From NCBI RefSeq assembly GCF_028618695.1, contig NZ_JAQIVI010000121.1, forward strand, positions 2,374 through 29,714: a stretch of DNA of 27,341 nt, in the 5' to 3' direction. Made by a program: the position numbers and the translations under genes. The DNA comes from Natrinema soli. Lineage in GTDB: Archaea; Halobacteriota; Halobacteria; Halobacteriales; Natrialbaceae. Shown here piece by piece: positions 14,715 to 21,682 of the stretch (positions are counted from its first letter, which is position 1; every line of letters begins with the position of its first letter). The notes beneath the pieces were generated by a model that saw only the letters and a list, made by a program, of their open reading frames with translations, was not told where the DNA came from and did not search any database.

Positions 14715-15563
14715 ATGAGCGTTCCACGAGGTGCGCTCGATATCCATGTCCACGCCGGTCCGTCGGTATTCAACCGGACCCACGACGCTATCGTACTCGC
14801 GGAATCGCTAACTCGACAGAACATCGCTGCCGTGTACAAGAGCCACTTCGGCAATACGCATGCCCACGTCAGACTAGCGGAAACGCATGTTCCCGAGGCG
14901 GAGGTATACTCTTCGGCTACGCTGAATTCGTTCGTCGGCGGCGTCAACGAGGCCGCAGTCGAACACGCGCTTGAGACAGACGCGGCGGTCGTGTGGCTGC
15001 CGACGCTTGACGCCGCTAACTTCAACGTAACTGCGCTCGGTCGAGACTACCCGTTCCCGGTGCGAAATCTCACGGTTGCCGACGACGGCCGCGCTACTAA
15101 CAGCGTCAGATCGGTACTCGAGACCATCGCGGATCACGAGAATCGAACCGTCCTTGGAAACGGGCACGTCTCCTGTAAGGAGACTGCTGCCGTCCTTGAC
15201 GCGATCGAGGAGATGGGCCTGTCGGTGCCGTACCTCGTCACCCACGCGGACTTCGAATTCATGGGGCTGAATACAGAAACCCAGGCCCGACTCGCTGATC
15301 GCGGGGCCATTCTCGAGAAGTGCTACTTGCCGGTCGTCCATGGCGATCTATCGGCCGCTGAGTTCGTCGCCTCGATCCGCCGAATCGGGATCGATCACTG
15401 TGTGGTCTCGACCGACCACGGGGCCGTCGCGAACGAGTCCCCGCCAGCGGCCTACGAGACGCTGCTCGAGACACTCTGGAACGAGGGCCTTTCTGAGGCC
15501 GAGATCGAACAACTCGCCGTCACCAATCCGCGGCGACTGTTGGGAGTCGAGACACCAGCATGA
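14715..15563 (+). CDS. DUF6282-like putative metal-dependent hydrolase
   Basis: I chose ATG 14715 (282 aa) over the GTG at 14706; GAGGTGAG at 14703-14710 is a good ribosome-binding site for it. The N-terminus ALDIHVHAGPSVFNR (H11, H13) has the HxH metal motif of amidohydrolase or PHP-type barrels. Further metal-ligand candidates are H44 (YKSHFG), H177 (LVTHADFEFMG) and D234-H235 (VVSTDHGAVAN), and the C-terminus ends with TNPRRLLGVE, as in amidohydrolases, where an NPA/NPR segment precedes the end. The pattern fits the DUF6282 group of amidohydrolase-like proteins, substrate unknown. It is the third gene of the UGSC operon and could hydrolyse a ring, ester or amide in the substrate or an intermediate (inference). 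Confidence 0.7.
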   Translation: MSVPRGALDIHVHAGPSVFNRTHDAIVLAESLTRQNIAAVYKSHFGNTHAHVRLAETHVPEAEVYSSATLNSFVGGVNEAAVEHALETDAAVVWLPTLDAANFNVTALGRDYPFPVRNLTVADDGRATNSVRSVLETIADHENRTVLGNGHVSCKETAAVLDAIEEMGLSVPYLVTHADFEFMGLNTETQARLADRGAILEKCYLPVVHGDLSAAEFVASIRRIGIDHCVVSTDHGAVANESPPAAYETLLETLWNEGLSEAEIEQLAVTNPRRLLGVETPA

Positions 15564-15607
15564 GGTCGGGGAATAGAGTTAACAGTATGCAAGAGAATAT
15601 ATGCCAC

Positions 15608-16035
15608 ATGTACAAGGTACTCTTACCAATTGAGTCGGACGAACAGCGACCGACGCCTGCGACCCGGGCCGTCGCGGAGTTGCCTGGCGACCCTGACGAA
15701 ATCGCAGTCACCGTCCTGAACGTCTTTGAGGAGTTTGATGTGTACGATGACATGGGCGGGTCAAGTTCGGACCAGTTGTACGACGACGTCGATCTTCCTG
15801 CCGGCGTCCGATCGCAGTCGACTTCCTCGAGGAGCGGGGAATCCGGGCTGACGTACGCCGCGAACACGGGGATCCGAAGGAAACAATCGTCGATGTGGCC
15901 CACGAACTGGACGTGGACATGATCGCCCTCGGCGGTCGAAAGCAGACGCCGGTCGGAAAAGCCCTGTTTGGCAGCGTCGCGCAGGCGGTACTGCTGAACG
16001 CTGCTCGCCCGGTTTTCGTCACCATCTCAGAATGA
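15608..16035 (+). pseudogene. universal stress protein (UspA family), frameshifted
   Basis: The first part, from MYKVLLPIESDEQRPT, reads in frame to about 15807 (DDVDLPAG). The second part continues one frame over from about 15811 with IAVDFLEERGIRADVRREHG and DVDMIALGGRKQTPVGKALFGSVAQAVL, ending RPVFVTISE at the TGA 16033-16035. The GGRKQTPVGKALFGSVAQAVL stretch is the ATP-binding G-2x-G-9x-G(S/T) region of Usp proteins. One base appears to be missing between 15805 and 15811. An in-frame ATG at 15560 overlaps the preceding stop. If real, the break removes the nucleotide site from the product. A sequencing error is the alternative. Confidence 0.85.
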
Positions 16036-16041
16036 CTGGCG

Positions 16042-16206
16042 TCAGGACCGACTGCCGTCCGCGTACCGCTGTTCGAACACGTCGCATTCGCGAAACCGAG
16101 TGAGGCGGTACGGCTCGAGATCAACCACGGACTCGTCAGCGAGTATATTGAGGTAGTACGCGAGCGAGCAGCCGTAGATGCCGCCTTCGACGATACCGAC
16201 ATGCAT
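16042..16206 (-). pseudogene. truncated N-terminus of an FAD-dependent oxidoreductase
   Basis: The 54-codon frame begins MHVGIVEGGIYGCSLAYYL, which resembles the first strand-turn-helix of D-amino-acid-oxidase-type FAD proteins (VGIVGGGIYGxSxAYYL). The second glycine of the GxGxxG dinucleotide motif is replaced by Glu (E7), and homology ends soon after residue 30, followed by unrelated residues to the stop. It starts 5 bp after the stop of the LLM oxidoreductase gene on the same strand, so it was probably the next gene of that operon before deletion. The remnant is convergent with the broken Usp gene. The match is short and therefore tentative. Confidence 0.45.
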
Positions 16207-16210
16207 ACGG

Positions 16211-17221
16211 CTACGACTCCTTGACGACGCCACCAACATGGCGGATTGTCTCCTGGATCTCGTCAGTCGCCGCCCGCGTCGAGGGTACCATGATGAGCCC
16301 ATCGATATCGCCCTCACGCTCCGCTAGCCATTCGTGGGCGTGGGCCGGTGTGCCGGCCAATGCGACCTCGTCGAGCAGCTCGTCGTCGATCGCATCCCTG
16401 GCCGCATCGTAGGACCCGTCATCCCAGTGGTCGCGGATTTGTTCAACCGCCGTCTCGTAGCCGTGTCTTGCAAGCACATTCCCGTGGTACTTCCCCATCG
16501 CACCGATGTAGAACGCGATTGTCTCGCGACAGCGTTCCCTGGCCCACTCGCCGTCCTCGAGGACGCAGGTCGTGACGGAGGGGATCGTCTTGATTGCATC
16601 GGGATCGCGGTCTTGTTGGCGTGCGCCGCGGACAAGCGGTTCGCGACCCGTGTCCAGCTCTGACAGCGGGACGTACGACGGGATCCAGCCGTCCGCGAAC
16701 GCACCCGTGAGTTCGACGTTCGTTTCGCCCTGTGCGGCGACGTAGAGCGATATGTCCGACGCCGATTCAAACCGAAGCGAATCGAACTCAATGTCGAAGA
16801 TATGGCCGTCGTACGCGAGCGGCTCGTTGTCGAGGATTTGGCGGACGATCTCGATAGTTTCCCGCTGCCGGCGCAGCGCCGGCTCGAACTCGATACCGTG
16901 CCACTCCTTGATTACGGCGGGCGAGGAGAGTCCGATTCCCAGTATCGTCCGCCCGCCGGTGAGTTCGGCGAGTGTTCCGATGGATTGTGCCAGCAACGAC
17001 GGCGTTCGCGAGTGGACCGGAACGATCGACGTTCCCAGTGTCGCGTCGGTTGTCGCCGCGAGATAGCCCAGCCGCGTGAAGGCATCGTACCCCCACGTTT
17101 CGGAGGTCAGCAGCGCGTCGTAGCCCTGTCGACTCGCTTCGTCACCCAGTTCCAGTTGCGTCTCACAGTCGACGCTCTCATCCGACGGGAGCCGCAACCC
17201 GAGTTCGTACGAAATATCCAT
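16211..17221 (-). CDS. LLM-class flavin-dependent oxidoreductase (luciferase-like)
   Basis: Luciferase-like monooxygenase family proteins use FMN or, often in archaea and actinobacteria, coenzyme F420. The product is 336 aa. Visible motifs are LGDEASRQGYDALLTSETWGYDAF near residues 25-48, TLGTSIVPVHSRTPSLLAQ near 61-80, TGGRTILGIGLSSP near 88-101, and a C-terminal GDIDGLIMVPSTRA. This layout resembles F420-dependent methylene-tetrahydromethanopterin reductase-like members, and the haloarchaeal host makes F420. The substrate is unknown; a role in oxygenating or reducing an intermediate of the island is inference. A GAATTATGTG box lies 26-35 nt upstream of the ATG on the minus strand. Downstream follows a truncated FAD-oxidoreductase fragment. 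Confidence 0.88.
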   Translation of the reverse strand: MDISYELGLRLPSDESVDCETQLELGDEASRQGYDALLTSETWGYDAFTRLGYLAATTDATLGTSIVPVHSRTPSLLAQSIGTLAELTGGRTILGIGLSSPAVIKEWHGIEFEPALRRQRETIEIVRQILDNEPLAYDGHIFDIEFDSLRFESASDISLYVAAQGETNVELTGAFADGWIPSYVPLSELDTGREPLVRGARQQDRDPDAIKTIPSVTTCVLEDGEWARERCRETIAFYIGAMGKYHGNVLARHGYETAVEQIRDHWDDGSYDAARDAIDDELLDEVALAGTPAHAHEWLAEREGDIDGLIMVPSTRAATDEIQETIRHVGGVVKES

Positions 17222-17382
17222 GCACCTCGTTCTCTATCGACACACATAATTCTCCGGTCCTCTCTCGGGTGGACGAATCCATCTCTGACCCGGTAGCCAC
17301 CTACTTTGAGCCACCCCGAATAACCGCTCCCAACAGTGAAACCGATCCAAACGCTTAATAGTGTTGTTAGACACCATCACTC
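17222..17382. promoter_or_regulatory. divergent promoter region, LLM oxidoreductase / enoyl-CoA hydratase
   Basis: This 161-bp gap separates two divergent start codons. TTAATA at 17355-17360 lies 23-28 nt before ATG 17383 on the plus strand. ATAATTC at 17248-17254, read on the minus strand as GAATTAT, lies about 27-33 nt before the ATG at 17221. I see no strong palindrome. Confidence 0.35.
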
Positions 17383-18168
17383 ATGGTCTCGTACAAGTAC
17401 CTACAGTACGATGTGACCGACGGCTACGCCGAGATCGTCATGGATCGACCGGACATCCTCAATGCGTTCCACGACGAGATGATTCAAGAACTCATCCACG
17501 CATTGACGGACGCTCAATCCAACGACAGTGTCTACGCCATTGTACTCACCGGTGCCGGACGCGCGTTCTGCAGCGGTGCCGACGTGAGCAACATGGGCGA
17601 GGGCGACAGGGGCCAGCTCGAGGCGGCTGAGCACCTGTGGAGGGTCCAGAACGTCGTCCGCGCCCTGTATCACGGCGACAAGCCGACCGTTGCCGCCGTG
17701 AACGGGCCGGCTATTGGCGCGGGCTGTGACTTCGCGCTGGCCTGTGACCTGCGAGTCATTGAGGAAGACGCGTTCATGCGCGAGCAGTTCGTTAACATCG
17801 GGCTTGTCCCTGGCGATGGCGGAGGGTGGCTGCTCCCGCGGCTGGTCGGTGAGGCGAAGGCTAAGGAGTACATCCTCACCGGGAGAGATATCACGCCCAC
17901 GGACGCCGAAGACATGGGACTGGTCGTCGACATCGTCGACTCCGGCGGATCGCTTGAAGCCGCACGCGAACTGGCCACGGAACTCCGGGACAAACCCGCA
18001 CCGGCGATGCAACACTGCAAGGACCTGCTGGATGTCACTCAGTCCTATGAGGAGTACGCCCAACGGGCTATCGAGGCCCAGTGGGAGGTCACGAACCATC
18101 CCGAACATGTGGAGGCGGTGAACGCGCTTCAGGAGAGCAGGGAACCCGACTTCGACCGGGAGTACTGA
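17383..18168 (+). CDS. enoyl-CoA hydratase/isomerase family protein
   Basis: This crotonase-fold enzyme of acyl-CoA breakdown is 261 aa, the normal length. The oxyanion-hole segments are CSGADVSNM at residues 63-71 and GPAIGAGCDFAL at 108-119. The GLVPGDGGGWLLPRLVG segment at 140-156 and KEYILTGRDI at 161-170 follow. E162 aligns with the second catalytic Glu of rat hydratase (E164), but the position of the first (E144) appears to be F136, as in several isomerase-type (PaaG-like) members. It may therefore be an isomerase or an atypical hydratase. It lies between the divergent LLM gene and the convergent acyl-CoA synthetase gene and has its own TATA-like box. Confidence 0.9.
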   Translation: MVSYKYLQYDVTDGYAEIVMDRPDILNAFHDEMIQELIHALTDAQSNDSVYAIVLTGAGRAFCSGADVSNMGEGDRGQLEAAEHLWRVQNVVRALYHGDKPTVAAVNGPAIGAGCDFALACDLRVIEEDAFMREQFVNIGLVPGDGGGWLLPRLVGEAKAKEYILTGRDITPTDAEDMGLVVDIVDSGGSLEAARELATELRDKPAPAMQHCKDLLDVTQSYEEYAQRAIEAQWEVTNHPEHVEAVNALQESREPDFDREY

Positions 18169-18195
18169 TCGACGTTCGAGTCTCTTTGTCGCCCG

Positions 18196-18201
18196 AATTT
18201 T
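18196..18201 (+). terminator. possible T-run terminator after enoyl-CoA hydratase gene
   Basis: A short T-run (GAATTTTTCG) in the 42-bp gap between two convergent genes fits an archaeal oligo-T terminator for the plus-strand gene. Evidence is only the T-run and its place. Confidence 0.25.
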
Positions 18202-18210
18202 TCGCAGTTG

Positions 18211-20298
18211 TCAGTTCGGACCGATGAACAGCGCGTCAACGGCCGACACGTCCTCGTCGCCCACAACGAGGGGATTCACGTCCGCCTCGACGATCCACGG
18301 ATTATCACAGTAAATTTCCGAAAGTCCGACGAGGCAGTCGACTACGTCATTGAGTTGTGACTCAGTGAGGTCGTCCACCGAGACGGTTTCGAGTTCGTCG
18401 AGCATTGATCGGGCCTGCTCGCAGCTCATGGGGATCGTTCGGAAGGCGACGTCATCGACCGTCTCGATGTCGACCCCACCGCGGCCGAGCATGACAACCG
18501 GGCCGAAGTCGGTGTCGGTGACAATCCCCATCCCGAGTTCGAGCCCGCTAGGGACTTGTTGCTGGATCGATACACCAGTGACTTCGATGTCCCGCTGGTC
18601 GCCGATCGAGTTGATCTCCTCAAACGCGGTTTCGACTGCACGGCGCGACTCAAGGTCGAGTCGAACACCGTCGATCCGGTTCCGGTGTTGCACGTCGGGT
18701 GAGATTAGCTTTGCGACCACTGGATACCCGATCTGGTCAGCTGCATTACCAGCTTCGTCCGCGGACGTGACGAGTCGCCCGTCCGGAATTGAGATCCCGT
18801 ATTCGTCGAGAACAGACTTCGCGTCCGTTTCGCTCAGCACAGCGGGCGCGCCATCGTGATCGCCGTCATTAGGTGTCCGTGGGCGAGCGGGAAGGGATTT
18901 TGCGTCTTCGAGTCGGCTACGTGCGGCGTCGAACTGCGAGACGGCTGCGATCGTCCGAATACACCGCGCCGGATTTTCGAAAACCGGGACGTCGGCCCGG
19001 TCATAAATCTCGAGCCCGTCAGCCCTGTCGAGCCCGCCGGTCCAGACGACGAATAGCGGGGTGTCGGCGTCGGCCGCCATCTCCGAGATGACCTCGGCGT
19101 AGTGAGTCGCACGGTCGCCGCTCGCGTTCGTGAGTTGGATGACCAGCGTCTCGATCTCGTTAGCGTCGAGAAGAAGCCGGAGGCACTCGCGGAATGTCTC
19201 TGGTGAATTGACGACCTGTGCGGTAATGTCAACTGGATTGAACGTCGAGCCGTACGACGGAACGTGTTTGTTCAATTCGGTTCTGACGCCGTCGGAGATA
19301 TCGGGCAGTGAGACACCCGACAGATCGTCGGCAACGTCCGCGATGTGGATTCCGGCACCTCCCGAAGTAGTGATGACTCCAAGTTGTGAGCCGGGATACT
19401 CGTCGTCCTTGAGCTGGGTCAGCGTCTTGATTACGTCGATGAAGAGATCGACGTCATCGACATCGATCACCCCTGTTTCCTCGAACACGCTCTTGTAGAC
19501 GGCGTGTTGACCGGCCATCTTTCCCGTGTGCGAGGCCGCAGCAGTTTTGCCCCGTTCTGATCGGCCGGCCTTGAGCGCGACGATTGGAAGATCGATTCCC
19601 TCATCGGATCGTTTGAGTTCGATTAGCTTCCGTCCGTCGTCGAACCCCTCGAGGTAGCCGGCAACAATTTCTGTCGTGTCGTCTGCCGCGAGTAGGGAGG
19701 CGAAGTCGAGCGACTCCAGCCCCGCTTCGTTACCTGTGGCGACCCACTTGTTGAGGCCGATCGATGACTCCTGTAACAACGTCGTCAGTGCACCGCCGAA
19801 TGCTCCGCTCTGCGTGACGAAGCTGACCGGTCCAGTCTGAATCTCGTCTCGCTGTAGTGCCGGTGTAAAACTCGCCGTCGTTTTCTCTGGGAAATTAATG
19901 AGGCCCTGACTGTTCGGGCCGATAATCGATGTCTCCGTCGTCTCGTTCAGCTCGGCGAGTCGCCGCTCGGCTTCGGCGTCGTCCTCGTCTCCTGTTTCGG
20001 AGAAGCCCGAACTCACGATGAGAACGGTCTCGACCCCGATATCGGCGCAGTCTTCGACCACGTCAAGGACGAGATCGGCCGGCAATATCACCATCGCGAA
20101 GTCGGGAACGGTCGGGACGGACCGGATGTCGGGATAGCACTCGAGGCCAGCGACTTCGTCATGACTTGGGTTGACGGGATAGATATCTCCCTCATAGCCG
20201 TGTTTGTGCAGGTACGCGATCGGACGGCCGGCGATGCGGTCAGGGTTGGACGATGCGCCAATCACCGCTATGGAGTCGGGGCTAAACACCGATGGCAT
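18211..20298 (-). CDS. ADP-forming acyl-CoA synthetase (acetate--CoA ligase family), fused alpha-beta
   Basis: This cytosolic enzyme interconverts an acid, CoA and ATP with acyl-CoA, ADP and phosphate; here it could activate the imported acid. I chose ATG 20298 (695 aa) because the family begins with FSPDSIAVIGASSNP and a TATATAG box lies about 27 nt upstream; an upstream in-frame start would add 35 unrelated residues. A CoA-binding Rossmann domain spans about residues 5-130. Succinyl-CoA-ligase-like domains follow, with SIIGPNSQGLIN near 124-135, VTQSGAFGGAL, EGFDDGRK near 217 and the phospho-histidine H257 in AASHTGKMAG. A C-terminal ATP-grasp domain starts around 500 with the YPVVAKLISPDVQHRNRIDGV segment. 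The length fits the single-chain form found in haloarchaea. Acyl specificity cannot be read. Confidence 0.93.
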   Translation of the reverse strand: MPSVFSPDSIAVIGASSNPDRIAGRPIAYLHKHGYEGDIYPVNPSHDEVAGLECYPDIRSVPTVPDFAMVILPADLVLDVVEDCADIGVETVLIVSSGFSETGDEDDAEAERRLAELNETTETSIIGPNSQGLINFPEKTTASFTPALQRDEIQTGPVSFVTQSGAFGGALTTLLQESSIGLNKWVATGNEAGLESLDFASLLAADDTTEIVAGYLEGFDDGRKLIELKRSDEGIDLPIVALKAGRSERGKTAAASHTGKMAGQHAVYKSVFEETGVIDVDDVDLFIDVIKTLTQLKDDEYPGSQLGVITTSGGAGIHIADVADDLSGVSLPDISDGVRTELNKHVPSYGSTFNPVDITAQVVNSPETFRECLRLLLDANEIETLVIQLTNASGDRATHYAEVISEMAADADTPLFVVWTGGLDRADGLEIYDRADVPVFENPARCIRTIAAVSQFDAARSRLEDAKSLPARPRTPNDGDHDGAPAVLSETDAKSVLDEYGISIPDGRLVTSADEAGNAADQIGYPVVAKLISPDVQHRNRIDGVRLDLESRRAVETAFEEINSIGDQRDIEVTGVSIQQQVPSGLELGMGIVTDTDFGPVVMLGRGGVDIETVDDVAFRTIPMSCEQARSMLDELETVSVDDLTESQLNDVVDCLVGLSEIYCDNPWIVEADVNPLVVGDEDVSAVDALFIGPN

Positions 20299-20549
20299 AC
20301 TTTCCCACTGTTCTAGCAAGCTATATAGGGTTTTCCCGTCTCCCCGTTTGCGTGGGACGGTAACAGTAGAGACCAACTGCTTTGCTGTCCGACTCGTCCA
20401 CAATTACGGGTCGAAATATGTAGGCGATGATATTTCGCCCCTCTACGCTCTCAGGTGGGTGAGAAGCGATCAAAATAACGAATCTACAAGTGACTAACCC
20501 ATTATATATTCCGAATGGCTTATTACATTGGATATGGTTGGCATGTGAT
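20299..20549. promoter_or_regulatory. divergent promoter region, acyl-CoA synthetase / TRAP operon
   Basis: This is a 251-bp spacer. On the minus side CTATATAG at 20321-20328 lies 23-30 nt before ATG 20298. On the plus side ATTATATATTCC at 20502-20513 lies about 37-48 nt before ATG 20550, implying a short leader, with a weaker AT-rich stretch nearer the start. The middle shows nothing else I can name. Confidence 0.4.
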
Positions 20550-21590
20550 ATGGCATCAATAGGCAGGAGAGAGTACGTGGCATCGGCAGTGGCAAGTGGC
20601 GCTTCGATTACGTTGCTCGCAGGATGTCTCGGTGGGAACAGCGATACGACTAACCTGACGTACGGAGCGGGCGGTAGCGGGAGTGGAACATTCGCAGCCG
20701 GGCAGGCAATGCAGCAGATCGCTCGCGAGAATACCGACGTTCGGATTACGACTCAAGAAACCGATGGAACCGAGGCTAACCTTCGACTGTGGTCAGAAGG
20801 GAACAACATCGACTTCTTCGGGACGAGTAACCTGGCGATGAACTTGGCGATAGACAACGAAGAGCCATTCGCCGACAGTCCCATGGAGAACTACCCGTAC
20901 CAAGGTCACACGTACGGACTCAACTACACCTACATGCTGGCCCGCGAAGACACGGACATCGAAACGTACGAGGATCTACGAGGTGCTAATGTGTGGCCAC
21001 TCTGGCCCGGATCTACGATCCGTCTGCCAGTAGAGATGATCCTCCAAGAGGCAGGTATCTGGAGCGACATGGAAGTCATCAATATCTCCCAGTCGGACAT
21101 CGCCGGTGCGCTGGAGGAGCAACGCGTCGACGCGATCGCCGTTTACAGTTCGGGCTACACCGAGCAGCTCGTCGGCTGGAACCAAGAGGTCGACGCCAGG
21201 GCCAATCTTCGAGTACTGGAGATGGGCGACGATCTCCAGCAGACTATCGAAGAGATGCCAGTTCCACCGCTGGGTGAAGTCGGTACAAGCGGATGGGAAC
21301 AAGATGTCGGCACCGATACGGCGGCAGCCTGGGAGATGAGCTGGCAGATTTACTACGACCCCGACGCGCCCGCAGACGCATTTACCGACCTAGTCTTGGC
21401 GTTATCAGAAAACGGCGATACCTACCGGGATGTCTCCCCGACGGGGCCGAACTTCGAGGAGAATACACAGGAACTCACGCGCGTCCTTAATGAGAACATC
21501 ATGGAAGAGTGCCCCATTCATCCGGGTGCGGCCGAGGCCTACCGGGAACTGGACCTCTGGGAGGACGACTGGATGGTCGAAGGGGAGTGA
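20550..21590 (+). CDS. TAXI-family TRAP transporter substrate-binding lipoprotein
   Basis: This extracytoplasmic solute receptor would deliver an organic acid to the TRAP permease. I chose ATG 20550 (346 aa), which gives a clean signal peptide: twin-arginine GRREYVAS at residues 5-12, a hydrophobic core, and a lipobox LLAGC with Cys26 as lipidation site, the usual haloarchaeal Tat-lipoprotein form. The upstream in-frame ATG at 20490 would add a stretch that disrupts this. The mature protein starts with a Gly/Ser/Asn linker. The TAXI signature appears as LTYGAGGSGSGTFAAGQAMQ followed by TTQETDGTEANL, with YEDLRGANVWPLWPGS near residue 138-153. The permease gene follows after 92 bp. The ligand is unknown. 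Confidence 0.88.
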   Translation: MASIGRREYVASAVASGASITLLAGCLGGNSDTTNLTYGAGGSGSGTFAAGQAMQQIARENTDVRITTQETDGTEANLRLWSEGNNIDFFGTSNLAMNLAIDNEEPFADSPMENYPYQGHTYGLNYTYMLAREDTDIETYEDLRGANVWPLWPGSTIRLPVEMILQEAGIWSDMEVINISQSDIAGALEEQRVDAIAVYSSGYTEQLVGWNQEVDARANLRVLEMGDDLQQTIEEMPVPPLGEVGTSGWEQDVGTDTAAAWEMSWQIYYDPDAPADAFTDLVLALSENGDTYRDVSPTGPNFEENTQELTRVLNENIMEECPIHPGAAEAYRELDLWEDDWMVEGE

Positions 21591-21682
21591 CGGCCGTGCG
21601 ATCACTTACCCGATTCGGGACCGGAACGTATGTACCGTCTTAACGAGAATAGAACGAATACCAATGACAACCGAACGAGATC

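Noticed and set aside
17401..18108. 235-codon minus-strand frame opposite the enoyl-CoA hydratase gene
   Set aside because: It lies entirely opposite a well-recognised crotonase gene and shows no recognisable domain.
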